NCBI RefSeq assembly: GCF_023159225.1
Contig: NC_063171.1
Coordinates: 868,001 to 932,000 of the forward strand
DNA from: Perognathus longimembris pacificus
Taxonomy: Eukaryota; Chordata; Mammalia; Rodentia; Heteromyidae
Length of the DNA stretch: 64,000 nucleotides
Direction: 5' to 3'
The position numbers and the translations under genes were made by a program. Numbering within the stretch: position 1 is the stretch's first letter; every line of letters begins with the position of its first letter. The notes beneath the pieces were generated by a model. That model did not search any database. It saw nothing but the letters and a program-made list of their open reading frames with translations, and was not told the DNA's origin. Shown piece after piece: positions 43,906 to 55,336 of the stretch.

Positions 43906-44508
43906 CACAAATAGCAATAATAATAATAATGTTTTAAAGACCAAACATCTCTGTTTGACAGGAACTGAACACTCCATAACCTTCAAATATATCAGTGGGA
44001 CCTCCCAAATTACACATGTGGACGAGTTTATTCTGACTTGCTGGCTATCTTGGAAGTGTCAGTTGAAATGGAACTAGACTCTACTCATATTGATATACAT
44101 ACAAATGCACATGTACATGCACATGCACACCCACACCCACATCCCCCCACACACACCCTTGCACAAGACAGGGATGCTGGGATTCTTTGAGAAAAAGAAG
44201 AAGCAATGGAGATGTAGGAACTATCCCATGACATTATCCAAAGTGATCCTAAAGAAACGGTGGGGAAAAATGTTCTATGTGGTATCGGAAATGACATGGA
44301 AACATTATCATGAAGTCATCAGAAATGAAATGGAAACAATAACATGAAGTTAAGCAAAGTTAGAGTCCAAAAAACTGTGCACACCTTATAATGTTTTAAA
44401 TGATGTTGGCACACTTGGGACCAAGTGTGTATACCCCCCAAGTGTGCATACCACCCCCAGCTGTGCATGTTGTTAGTGTTGGGAAAATGGAGGTGAACAG
44501 AAAAGGAA
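43906..44508. other. Unique sequence with small tandem duplications and a CA/CAT-rich part
   Basis: CAYACA-rich stretch at 44090-44160, two 34-bp units at 44288-44355, and a palindrome plus repeated AAGTGTG words at 44410-44460. No gene. Confidence 0.55.
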
Positions 44509-44509
44509 T

Positions 44510-44939
44510 TGGCCAGACTCAATCATCAACAAGTGAGTACTGTTTATTGAGGAACAGCCAGGGCCACAAACCTTCCGGTGGGTTTGGAGGTTGTGGGAGG
44601 GTGTAAATTTGGGACAAGGCTTTATATGGGGTCTGAGCAAGAAAGCACCACTAGGGCTAGGAAGTTGGGGTCCACAAAGGGTTGTTTACAGTTGGGCCTG
44701 GGTGAGATGTCCTGCCTGCATTTCAAAGCAGGTTCCCATTTTGAGGTTTTGCATGGTGCCTGCAGATAGGGTATTCTTTTCAGGAGAGCAGGGCAAAAAT
44801 GAAGAGTGGCTGTAGTTCAAGCTCTGGACTTGTTGGGATGCACTATCCTGCCATTGGGCTGTCTCTTCTCCAGAATTAGATGCTCTTTACATAAATCTGG
44901 CTAGCTAATAAATAGTTTTCTTCTTGCCAATGTATTCCC
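44510..44939 (-). mobile_element. LTR-like segment, minus strand (probable solo LTR)
   Basis: On the minus strand the order is a TATA-type CCATATAAAGCC near 44620-44632, a polyadenylation signal AATAAAC near 44545 and a terminus ending TCTGGCCA at 44510. This is the U3-R-U5 layout of a retroviral LTR. No TSD is found, no internal region is present, and family and exact borders are unknown. Confidence 0.5.
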
Positions 44940-44999
44940 AATATGGTCTCCAGACTCTTTATAGCATTAAAAAAGCATAAAAAAAAACCAAAACACCAA

Positions 45000-45201
45000 G
45001 GGCTGGGAATATGGCCTAGTGACAAGAGTGGTGGTCTCCTATACATGAAACCCTGGGTTCAATTCCCCAGCAACACATATATAGAAAATGTCCAGAAGAG
45101 GTGCTGTGGCTCAAGTGGCAGAGTGCTAGCCTTGAGCAAAAAGAAACCAGGGACAGTGCTCAGGCCCTGAGTCCAACCTCCAGGACTGGCCAAAAAAAAT
45201 T
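45000..45201 (+). mobile_element. ID-like dimeric SINE
   Basis: GGGCTGGGAATATGGCCTAG, box B GGTTCAATTCC, GGTGCTGTGGCTCAAGTGGC and GGACAGTGCTCAGGCCCTGA. The flanks AAAACACCAA and AAAACCCACCAA are a probable TSD. Confidence 0.92.
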
Positions 45202-45214
45202 AAAACCCACCAAA

Positions 45215-46065
45215 TAAAATTCATAAAAAGGCAATAAGAAACATATCTTACAAAATTTCCATGCAGAATTCAAATATTGTTCTGGTGCCAGAAATCCACA
45301 GCTGTGGGCCTGACGTGGCAGAACCATATGTGATAAGATCTCCACTATAGATGCTTGAGACAGGCAGAGCTAGGTAGATGTGTTCTTTGTTGGAAAGACA
45401 TAAGCTGTAGCTGTGGGGCTTTCCTGCATTTATTCCCCGACTCACACCCCTTTTATTGCTGTCTGTCCTTTGGATAGGATTGTTTTAAGTGTGTTATGCA
45501 CATGATGGTACAGACAATGTGGGCAAAATACAATTGCTTAAAGCAAATGGGTATTTGCATTTTAATGCTTCCACATTCCAATTTCAAGTAGGTATGAGAT
45601 GGTCACACCCATTGAAAGCCTGAGGACCCTTACAACACCAGCCATGGTGCAGCTATTTCTCAATTTCAGATGTTTAAATTGTCCCCAATTCAGAGCAAGT
45701 CTCCCCAAAGTCATGTTCACACACCTATTTCCTTTGTCAATGTAGGGAAGATGCAATATTTATATTGATAATGTAATGCCACAATCACATTGTGTTATAT
45801 GAAAATTTCAAACTAAGCCTAGGTCAGATCCCCTCTGACAGGAAGATATCACGTCTCCCAGGCTACCTTGAGGATGCTATGCCAATTCATCAGGGGAGAA
45901 GGAGAAATCTAAGACATTCTTTGGGCCGAGTGGGCTCACAAGCCCTGGAAGTAAGCATTTTCTCTAAGACACAGTGGTAGAGTTCAGCTGGTGGGCACTT
46001 TCTTGGGATGAAGAAAGTAAACTATAAGAAATTACTGAGAAAATCAAGCACATTAAAATATTATT
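45215..46065. other. Unique sequence, no gene seen
   Basis: Short frames on both strands without recognisable domains. No repeats recognised. Confidence 0.4.
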
Positions 46066-46067
46066 GC

Positions 46068-46330
46068 TCAGCACCAGTGACTTATACCTGCAATTCTAGT
46101 TACTGAAAAGGCTAAGATCAGAGGATAGTTCAAAATTAGTCTGGAGAAAAGGTCTGGAAGAATCCATCTCCAGCAAAAACAAAACAAAACTAGAAAAACA
46201 CACACAAAAAAGAAACAAACAAAAAATTCAAACTAGACTAGAGGTATGGCTCAAGTGATACAGTGCCAGCTATGAACAAGATAACAAGAATATGAGAGGT
46301 TAAGTTCAAGCCCAATTGCTGGCATATGCA
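46068..46330 (+). mobile_element. Composite SINE, diverged, with A-rich linker
   Basis: GCTCAGCACCAGTGACTTAT, ACTGAAAAGGCTAAGATCAG, a long CAAAACAAAAC linker at 46175-46225, then GAGGTATGGCTCAAGTGATA and TTCAAGCCCAATTGCTGGCA. Confidence 0.8.
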
Positions 46331-46339
46331 CGAATATTC

Positions 46340-47770
46340 TTATAAAATTGTTTAAGAAGATACATTTGTGATATAGCAATGTTGATAGCATAGTTGATAA
46401 TCTATTAATTAACAGAAAAGGCAAAGTGATGTCAGAAACAACTGTCTGTGAAAAGCATAATACAAAGCAAAATGTGAATCCCACTGATAATAAAGTCACA
46501 GGTGCTCTGACAATGCTGTGGTGTTTTGCATACATGTGTCATTGAAAGAAGCCCTGAATTTCAGTTACAGACTAGTGAAAATAGAGTTTTTTCCCCCATT
46601 CAAGTTCATAGGTCCCACATCAAGATTCTTGTTATTCCTTTTAGAATTTTACATCTCTGGGCATGATAATTACCATCATGCTGCCCAAATAGTAAGGGAA
46701 AACTTTCCCTGAAGCTGAAGGTAGTCCTTCTATAGACAATGGTACTTTAGGTGATGATACTTCTACCTTCTCCTCTCCCTTGTCATTCAAACTTATGGAT
46801 GCTAACATTTACTTCTTTGTTCCTTTTTGTCTTATGAATACTACCACTTCTCTCCTGTCTTATATTCCCATGTTTTCAAATCCATTCATTACTTGTTATT
46901 AATCATGACACATGCATCCATCCCAATTAATTATTAAATAGTTTCATTATAATTCTCATGGAAATGGTACTATAAAATGTTTGAGGAGGCCTTTTTCTGC
47001 TCCAACCCATCCCACCCCAGTCCTCATCTTAGAAGCTCGAAAAATCAACCTGAAAACACAAGCAAATTCCAGGAACTACTTTCTGACCATAATCTCTTTT
47101 ATCCTGAGAGCTCTGAAAGACTAAATTGTCAGAAGCTTTTTCAATTCCCACCAGATATAAAAAGTACATGCATAAAGTGGATTCTACATTAAGACAATTA
47201 AATACTCTTGGAAGTCTTATCAGCTTTCGAAATTCTTAGATCTTTAATGGCCATTGTGTCTGAGCAACTCAAACTTTCATACATAAATTCTGCCCATGTA
47301 AATTGATCATGACTGGTATATTCATAGACTTTAGAAGGGGTAGGCAATAGAGATTAAGGGAACATTGACGAGTCACATTTGTTAAGTTATGAATTTCATT
47401 TTTGATTGTTAGTATGTCTTGTATGTGCCTGTCTGGGGTCAACAAAATGCTCTGACATAGACTACAAATACTTTCTGATACTGCTAAAGAGGAAAAATTG
47501 CAAAGCTGCTCAATGAAAATTAGCAGAAGACATCTTAAAAAAAAATGAAGCTAATTTTGTCCTGGTCCTAAAAGTTAGATTGTTTTCAAGTTTAAGGTTA
47601 TATATATATATAATCATAAGGAAAATATGTTAAGTCTTCTACTATCCTAAGGTGATCATTGTTTATTCATGATTCCAGATATACCAACTAGTGTAACTAT
47701 ATATAGATACAGATATCTATAAATTTATAAAAGTAGAATAAGTTTGTATAGATGTTGTTTCACTATTGTT
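46340..47770. other. Unique AT-rich block, no gene seen
   Basis: About 1.4 kb without recognised repeats apart from a short (TA)n at 47599-47613. The 94-codon minus frame at 46251-46535 overlaps a SINE and is not a gene. Confidence 0.4.
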
Positions 47771-47774
47771 TTGA

Positions 47775-47975
47775 CTTGTTTTTGTGCCAGTACTAGGGCT
47801 TGAACTCAAGATCTGAATTCTGTCCCTTAGCTTTTCCTGCTGAAGACTGGTACTTTGCCATCTAGCTACAGCTCTACTTGAAGCTTTTTGCTACTTAGAG
47901 ATAAGTCTCATGAATGTGTTTGGTTGGGCTGGCTTTGAACCACAATCCTCAGAATTCAACCTAGTAGCTAGGCTA
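47775..47975 (-). mobile_element. Composite SINE, minus strand
   Basis: GCCAGTACTAGGGCTTGAAC, CATCTAGCTACAGCTCTACT, TTGCTACTTAGAGATAAGTC, GGGCTGGCTTTGAACCACAA and CCTAGTAGCTAGG. Confidence 0.85.
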
Positions 47976-47985
47976 TTTGGGCCAC

Positions 47986-48730
47986 ATTTACAAATGTCAT
48001 GAGTATCTTTCTGGGTAGGTAAATAGAGTACCACATCCTTCTTTCTAGTGAGGGCTTGGCATTCCATTGAACTGAGGTATCATAATTCATTTCATCGGCT
48101 CCTTTGTCATTTTGGAAAGCCACTTTCAGAAGTGGAGTAAACCTGGGTGGCAAAGTGTGATGCTGTCTGAGTGGCCTCAGAGGTGATCCTGGCATGCTTC
48201 ACACAGGCGATATTCCCATTACCCCAAAAGTCATCTAATAAAAGAGGCAGGTGGCTCCTCGTCTGTCTAAGACCTACAGTGCAAATAATAAAGGCCAAAC
48301 AATAAACAGAAGGGATTTATCCAAATCACGAAGGCATTCATGGAGAAACAAGCTCCCAGATAGACTCAGTGCAATGGCAAACTCTGTGCTGTTCCCTATG
48401 GTGAGAATAGGATCTGTGGATCAGCAACCAGCCTGCGGACAGGACACACTTCCTGGGGGGCTCTGAGGAAAAAGGAGATAACCCTTTTTTCCCCTTCACA
48501 CAGGGAAGGGCATCAGTCCCCCCACATGGTACCATGGACCCTTCCACAGGGCCCAAATAGGAAACAGCCACACCTGCATCCCCAGAATATCACATCCTGT
48601 GATCAGCACAGAAGGGTAGAACCGGCTCAAAGCTGTAAGGGTTATCATCTTCATGTATTTGTGAACCCTACAGGGAAGAAATGATAACATTTATGCTAAT
48701 ATGTTAACATTCACAAGATTCCTATCTCTA
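47986..48730. other. Unique sequence, GC-richer than its surroundings
   Basis: Overlapping 60-77 codon frames on both strands lack recognised domains. Could be part of an unrecognised LTR or a conserved unique segment; no evidence decides. Confidence 0.35.
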
Positions 48731-48734
48731 AGCA

Positions 48735-48850
48735 GCAAAAGTGGAAGTGGAGATTTAGCTCAAGTGGTAAAGTACCAGTCTTGAGCAGAAAAATCTAAGA
48801 GACAGCACTCAGACCTTGAGTTCAAGCCCTAGCACTGGCCTCCAAACAAA
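48735..48850 (+). mobile_element. Composite SINE fragment (right unit only)
   Basis: GGAGATTTAGCTCAAGTGGT, AAAGTACCAGTCTTGAGCAG and TTCAAGCCCTAGCACTGGCC. The B1-like half is missing. Confidence 0.8.
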
Positions 48851-48897
48851 CAAGTAAAAACAACATTTGTACAAACTTATTCTACTTAAGTAAAATT

Positions 48898-48946
48898 ACA
48901 TATATGTATATATATACATATATATGTATATATACACACACACACG
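48898..48946. repeat. (TA)n/(CA)n low-complexity tract
   Basis: ATATATGTATATATATACAT followed by ATATACACACACACAC. Confidence 0.93.
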
Positions 48947-49299
48947 TATAGAGCCTCAGTTTTACAAAGAAACCATGTTACATAGGTACTGGAAAGTGTT
49001 TTAAAGTATAGCTAAGTGACAACACAAAATTCCTCTGAAGAACAGATCTAATATTAGTATGCAGGTAGAGTGGCACCAAAATGCACCAGAGTCAAAAAGA
49101 CAACAAGTACCCTCTGGCTTTCAGGAAATCTTGGTGAGACGCATTAGTTTTGACATGCTCAATAGGAATGCAATTTTACTCAATGCCTCCCTTTGAGCTC
49201 ATTCCTACTAAAAATTAATTAGTGCTGTCAATGTACTAAGAGAACCTTCCCTTCCCTATTCCCATCCACGAAGGTGTTCCTAGACTGCTTCACATTTAA
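48947..49299. other. Unique sequence
   Basis: No gene or repeat recognised. Confidence 0.4.
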
Positions 49300-49404
49300 G
49301 TTGATGAAGTGGAACTGTGGCTCAGATAATAAAGTGCCAGCCTTGAGCAAAAAAGCTAAGAGACAGTGCCCAAGTTCTAAGTTCAAGCCTCAATACCTGG
49401 GTAA
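49300..49404 (+). mobile_element. Composite SINE fragment (right unit only)
   Basis: GTGGAACTGTGGCTCAGATA, GTGCCAGCCTTGAGCAAAAA and TTCAAGCCTCAATACCTGGG, followed by an ATAC-type tail to about 49435. Confidence 0.8.
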
Positions 49405-49601
49405 AAATACATACATACATACTTATATACATACTTCCATATACACAAAGCTAACCTCTCTGTCTCATAAGACTACTGCAAATGCTACTCAATATACTGA
49501 ACACATTCAATCATTGAATAGGTGATAAACATAAACACAATGAATATTTATATTGAAACCAGGGTTTTCAGACCCCAGTTCCAAACTCCAGGAGTTTTAT
49601 A

Positions 49602-50110
49602 TGTTGGGTCCAGCCACTCTCTCCCACATGCTAAATAACCACTCGTAGTGATGGGTGGGGAAAGGTGGTTTGTTACATAGCAGTCATGGAAAGACAGACC
49701 TCCAGTACATCTTCAGCTGTCTTCCACTGTCTTGGAGGTACCAGGCATAAGCTTTAGCTTTAAATAGACAAAGAGCTAGGGACAGGAGGAATGAGGTCTG
49801 CATAATACTTAAATATTCCCAGTTGCAGCTGTGGCCTGAATGACTGTTTTCTTAGTCTTGGACTCTGGGAGGCTTCCAGAGAAGTTGCCCTTCATTACTG
49901 GAGGTGACTGGAAACAAGTTAGTTGCTGTTGTCCTGTCACTGCCGCCTGGTGGGTGGTCTGTTCTGAGGTTTTGGTTGTTTTCTTCCCTTGGGGCAGTTT
50001 TGGGTTTTACCACTTTTGGGTTTTACCAAAGAAGGGTTGCCTTCCATCAGGTGATTGCAAAGTCACTGCAGACAGCAATGACTCAGAACAAAAGACACAG
50101 ATGCAAAGTG
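49602..50110 (-). mobile_element. LTR-like segment, minus strand (uncertain)
   Basis: The plus strand starts TGTTGGGTCCAGCC, so the minus-strand end reads GGCTGGACCCAACA, much like the CAGGCCCAACA end of the solo LTR at 14.8 kb. A TATA-like TATTTAAAG lies on the minus strand near 49759-49768. No TSD and no clear other border. Two overlapping frames at 49840-50140 are unremarkable. Confidence 0.4.
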
Positions 50111-50336
50111 AAAGTGGCACTTAGCTTTCATCCCTCCTAGGTAATTCACAGGTGCAAGGAAGGAATCATGCTCTTCAGGAAAAAAACAACTTTATGTTCC
50201 TCTATAAGAGACACGTGGCAGCATATGGTAGCCACTTGAACTTCACAGTCCTAGGTATAACAATGATACAACTTTCAACCTTAAAGGCTTCCCAGTTCTA
50301 AGTTGTTGTTGTTGTTGTTTTGATGCTATTAACTAA

Positions 50337-51015
50337 TGCAGTATCCTGGCCACCCAGGACTCGCACCCATGACAAGAAGGTCACCAGCACTCAGTCAATC
50401 TGGCTAGGAGTCTTTATTTAGCTGTGCACAGCATCTGCTCTCCACCATGGAGATGGTAAAGAACAGCAGTGAGCCACCGCAGGGCTGGGTTTTTAAAGGT
50501 AGAAGCTATGCACCCCACAGCAGGTGGTCATGTAGCACAGATGCAGGGGGTCAACACATGGGGTAGAGTAAATCACAAGTGGGTTAAGCAAGCCATTTAC
50601 AGAAGCAGAATTTCGTGGTCAGGCTGACCTAATATCAACTTTATTTTAACAATTGTTACCATGTTTCCCTAATATCAACTAGGCAAGCATGAACGGGCTA
50701 AAACAATCCAGTATTCAATCATAAGTGGACCAACCTGACAGTCGCCATGGCATTTCTGTAACTACTACTATGCTTATTTCTATAATCTATTACTATGATA
50801 ATTTTTACAATTGTTACTATGGTTGCTACTTAGATACAGAGAGGAACAAGGGGTACACATATTTTTAAATGTCAAACTACAAGGAACTAGTCTCAGGGTG
50901 GGGGTACAGCCCTCTAGCATGGAGTCACCAAAATGGAGTTATAGAAGCTAAGAGTAAACTCTAAAATAGTGAAATTTTATAAGCCCCATTGTTTCTAGCA
51001 GCTCAGAGGGCTACA
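50337..51015 (-). mobile_element. Solo LTR, ERV1-like, minus strand
   Basis: On the minus strand CTTTAAAAACCCAGCCC (about 50485-50500) fits a TATA region and CTAAATAAAGACTCC (about 50408-50424) fits the polyadenylation signal. The U5-like end GGGTGGCCAGGATACTGCA is at 50337. The layout resembles gammaretrovirus-type (class I) LTRs. Borders and TSD are unresolved and no internal viral genes adjoin it. Confidence 0.6.
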
Positions 51016-51207
51016 CTTTTCCGTGGTTTTCACACTACCAGATGTAACTTACTCAAGGTCACACACAGTGTAAACTTACAAAAAGGGCAGCGGTCAGATT
51101 CCTTAAAGCACACATACTGGAGCAGAGGAAGATTTTGAATGCTTATTGAATGATTCCACATGTACCTAGAACTAGAAGATACTAACTTAATTGCTCTGAA
51201 TCCTAAG

Positions 51208-51453
51208 GTAGGTGCCAGTGCCTCATACCTGTATTCCTAGCCACGTAGGAGGCTAGGATCTGAGGACTGCAGTTCAAAGCCAGTCCAGGAGAGAAAGTGT
51301 GAGATTCTTATCTCCAACTTTAGCCATCAAAATGCTGGAAGTAGAACTGTGGTTCAAGTGATAGAGCACTAGCTTTGAGTGAAAAAGCTAAGGGACAGTA
51401 CTCAGATCCTGAGTTCAAGTTCCATTAATGGCACAAACAAACAGAAACTGCAC
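51208..51453 (+). mobile_element. Composite SINE with TSD
   Basis: GGTGCCAGTGCCTCATACCT, ACGTAGGAGGCTAGGATCTG, AAAGCCAGTCCAGGAGAGAA, AGAACTGTGGTTCAAGTGAT and GAGTTCAAGTTCCATTAATG. TSD CTCTGAATCCTAAG at 51194-51207 and CTCTGAATCCTGAG at 51454-51467, one mismatch. Confidence 0.93.
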
Positions 51454-51689
51454 CTCTGAATCCTGAGTGCCAGTGATGCCATTTTTCTCCTGACTGTAAA
51501 GCAGACAGGAAGGAAGGAGTGTGGAGTCAGCGGGAGAAGAATGATGCACCCCTGAGTGCAGTTAATGTGAGTTTTATAACTGGTATGTTTGGGAAGTCTC
51601 TAAATATCCGCTTTGAATAGGGAGGAATCTTGCCCATTTGTTTATTGCATTAAGCATACCCTGGCATCTTGTTGCCAGAAATAGCTCTA

Positions 51690-51757
51690 GCTCCTCCTCC
51701 TCCTCCTCCTCCCCTGCCTCCTCCTCCTCCTCCTCTGGCTCCTCCTCCTCCACCCCC
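51690..51757. repeat. (TCC)n tract
   Basis: TCCTCCTCCTCCTCC units with interruptions. The poly-Ser and poly-Glu frames across it are artefacts. Confidence 0.94.
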
Positions 51758-54224
51758 CCACCCATCTGCAGGTGCCTTCAGCTTGAAAATGAAATTCTTT
51801 GCTTGAGACTAGAATGGCTCTGCTGAATGTTTGGCAAAGATGCAGCCTGGTCTGTTCTGTTCATGCATTTGGGAGATTTCCAAACAGATGCATATGCATC
51901 TTGACTTTCTTGGCAGGAGGGCTGAGAATTCAAGTGTTCCTATGAAGAATTTATGCTGCTCTGAAAACTTAACCCATGATAGAAACAGCACAAAAGCATT
52001 CTTAGAGAAGACATGACCTTTTGCCTCCATTTGGAGCCTGTGGCTTGGCCTCTTGTGTCATTGCAGCCTTTTGTTAAAGATTTAGTGACTTTTCTTTGTG
52101 AACGGCTGATTTGCACTGTCTTGAGCTCTCTGGGGTCTATTTTATTTTCAACAATGATTTCCATTTTATCTGAATCTATTGCTGTGGCCAAAGATGTGTT
52201 ATTCAGAAAGTGCTATCAGTAGGGATGAAAAAAAAAGTACAGTCTGAAAGCCACTTGGGGACAATTTAACAAAAAAGGGGGTTGGATAAATGAGAGTAGC
52301 ATATAATTTTATTACTTAAAGCTACCTGCTAACAAGGACAATGTAAAAAGTCCCAACTATGGGTGAGCTCTGGCTTGATCTGTAGCGTGATTGACTAAGC
52401 CTAAACAATAACTCTGGCAAAGCGTAAACAATAACTCTGACTCCTCCGAATCATTTGAGCCCCACATGACCAGAGAACAAAGCAAGTTTTGCATGTCAGG
52501 AAGATTTTATAATTTCATCTCTGCCCATATTTTTCTGGGCTAAGTACAGCCAAGAGCTTTTAAATATTCTCCCCCAAAGGATACATTTGAAAGCTTACCA
52601 AATAGGAATTACTTTGTAAAAAGGCAGAGATACGGTGCTCTGCAAACAGTATTTCTTGGATGAGATGAACTGCAAGTAAACACAAAGAGAAACCAAACAG
52701 TGTGGAGAAGGGTGTCACCCGGACTCCTTTTGTGCACATTGCAAATGATTTTTAATAGTCATGGGACAGATTCTTCTCTTATAAGTACACAAAGGAAAAG
52801 ATGTTTCTTCCTCATCTGCCAGGTTTTGTTTTTAATTTGTGTCCTTGGATGTGCTTTCCCCACCTTCCAATTCCTTTCCTCCTTGCCAGCACTGCAACCC
52901 TACTGCTCAGACTTAAAGCAGAGTTGCAGACTGTTATACATCTGAACTGACTGAATCTATTCTTCTGCCCAGCAGGACACCCTGAAGAAAGGCTCTCAAG
53001 CAGGATCTAACAGGATCTTTATGAGCTGGGAGTTTATTTTTCTCTCTTTAGGTTTCCAGATGATAGAGATACTGAGACTCCCTGCATCCGCTTCCCTCCT
53101 GGCACCCAGCACTGGAGATTTTTGCTCAGCCAAGTCTGAGGAGCATCCCAGGGCAGATGGCAGACAAGGCAGTGAAAAACAAAAGTGTCTTCAAACAGCT
53201 CATCTGCATTAGCAGCACTCAATTCCAGATAGGCCAGTGCACCAACAATTCGGCCTAGAAGAATAACGGTGGCTGAGGAGAACACACTTCCAACTGTGAA
53301 GCAATTAGAGTGCTGTTGAATGGCTGATAACTTGCATGTGGTCCCCTTAGTTCTCTGATGGAGCATGCTTAGAGTTCTGCAATTGGATAAAATGGATTGG
53401 AATGAGCACTGTCATATAGGACTGCCAGCTGTTCTACTGTTAATAAAGACACTCTTAGCTATTAATACATCCCATTCTTCCATGTTATGCCATTCAAACA
53501 AAGTATCTGTGTGTGGAGGGGTTGTGCTTGCACCTGTTCTTATTTGGAGAATCTGTGGCCTGATGAGTTTCCAGGCAGTATCTGCTTATAAAAGAAATGG
53601 GGTGATCAGACAGTAGGATTTAAAAAAAGGGGGGAAATAAAGTTCTGGGTTCATTTGAGCTCACATTTCTTCAAATGGTATTTTGTGTAATAACATTCTA
53701 GCCTATTGGGCAAATCACAGTTTACTTGTAAATAAATTCTAAATTTAAATAAATAGATTCCATGTAAATATTTCACTTAAATATTCTTGAGTGTGAAGAT
53801 AGAATTCTCCAAAGTGATATTAACAAGGAATAAATGCAGTCTCAGCTGAGTCCTCAAATGAGGTACTATGTCCCAAACAAGCAAGGCATACAGCCAAGCT
53901 TTTTATTTTCTTCCTGCCAGAAAGAAAAATATGAGGATCTGTAGCCCCTGTCTTTAAGGAGTTTACAATAATAGAGTAATAAAACCCACATGTGCTGGAA
54001 TGGAGGATTGAGTAGGCTCTACTTAAAAGTAAAACCATGAGTCAACTCTTGTTGGGTGCAGCCAATTTTTCTACAGCTTCTATGAAGACTTCACCCTCAC
54101 GATGCTAAAGTGTTATCATCACCACCAGCTCTACCACCACCCAAAGCAGTATGGGTGGATCACTAAGGGAATGGAATTTCTAATCCTCACCAACAAGCTG
54201 TTGGAATAGGTGTTCTTGGGTGAA
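51758..54224. other. Long unique block, candidate regulatory sequence
   Basis: About 2.5 kb with no recognised repeat, the longest such stretch. It holds a duplicated TAAACAATAACTCTG motif at 52402-52439, SOX-like words near 52070 (CCTTTTGTTAA) and 52149 (CAACAATGATT), and a 110-codon minus frame at 53034-53366 with no recognised domain. No gene is called. Confidence 0.35.
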
Positions 54225-54541
54225 ATAGTCTGCTAGAATAACAGTAATGAAGTCCTATGGACAGGAAGCTGAAACACTGACATTTTAATGCTAGAGGTTG
54301 GAAGTCAAGGTCAAACTGTTAATGTGGTAAGTTTATTCAGAGGCCTCTTGTCTTGATTTGAAGGGAGCCATCTTCTCACTGGGAGCTCACATGACCTTCA
54401 ATCTGAGCTCTAATGTATTATTTCCTTTAACCTTGATGACTTCCTTCTGGGTCTTGCTCCAAATAAAGTGACATTAGAGGTTAGAATTTCAAAATATAAA
54501 CTTGGGTGTGAGTTTGGAGACAAAATTAAATCTGTAACACT
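54225..54541 (-). mobile_element. MaLR-like LTR fragment, minus strand (ancient)
   Basis: TTCCTTTAACCTTGATGACT, TTGCTCCAAATAAAGTGACA, TTAGAGGTTAGAATTTCAAA and AAATTAAATCTGTAACA match in order the outer part of a MaLR-type LTR in reverse, as does 63.4-63.8 kb. Confidence 0.5.
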
Positions 54542-55336
54542 GGGTGATGGTTTTCCCTTCATTCATTTTTTTTTCTTATTTATTGTCAAAGTGATGTAGA
54601 CAGAGGTTACAGATTCATACATTAGGCATTGGATACATTTCTTGTACTGTTTGTTAACTCATCCCTCATTCTCCCCTCCCTCCTCCCCCTTCCTCTCTGC
54701 CCCCATGAGTTGTTCAGTTGGTATATACCAAACAGTTTTGCAAGTATTACTTTTGTAGTCTTTTTTTTTTTTTTAATCCTGTGTCTCTCGATTTTGGTAT
54801 TCCCTTTCACTTTCCTACTTCTAATACCAGTATATACAGTTTCCAATGTACTCAGATAAGATAGAGTGATAGTGTAGGTACAACCACAGGAAGGGGATAC
54901 AAGAGGATCATCAACAATAGAAGCTACGGTTTTACATGGCATGTTGAAAGTAATTACAACAGTGATATAACAGCCGTTTCCATAACATGGAGTTCATTTC
55001 ACTTAACATGATCTTATGCATTCATAGGGGCATAGCTATTAGGCTCTTGTGATCCTCTGCTGTGACTAGCCTAAACCTGTGCTAATTATTCCCTATGAGG
55101 GAGAACACAGGGTTCATATTTCTTTGGTCTGGCTCACTTAAATTAGTATAATTTTTTCCAAGTTCTTCCATTTCCTTACGAATTGTGCAGTCATTCTTTC
55201 TGATAGTGGCATAAAATTCCATTGTATATATGTACCACATTTTCCTGATCCATTTGTCTACTGAGGGGCATCTGGGTTGGTTCCATATTTTAGCTATGAC
55301 AAATTGTGCTGCGATGAGCATTGTTGTGCTGTGGCT

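Noticed and set aside
53022..53055. Splice-acceptor-like TTATTTTTCTCTCTTTAG
   Set aside because: A pyrimidine run with AG is common by chance. No matching donor or conserved frame follows.
53034..53366. 110-codon minus-strand frame in unique DNA with a protein-like middle (GRIVGALAYLELS)
   Set aside because: No recognised domain, no clear acceptor or donor pair in frame, and frames of this length are expected by chance several times in 64 kb. A codon-substitution test would settle it.
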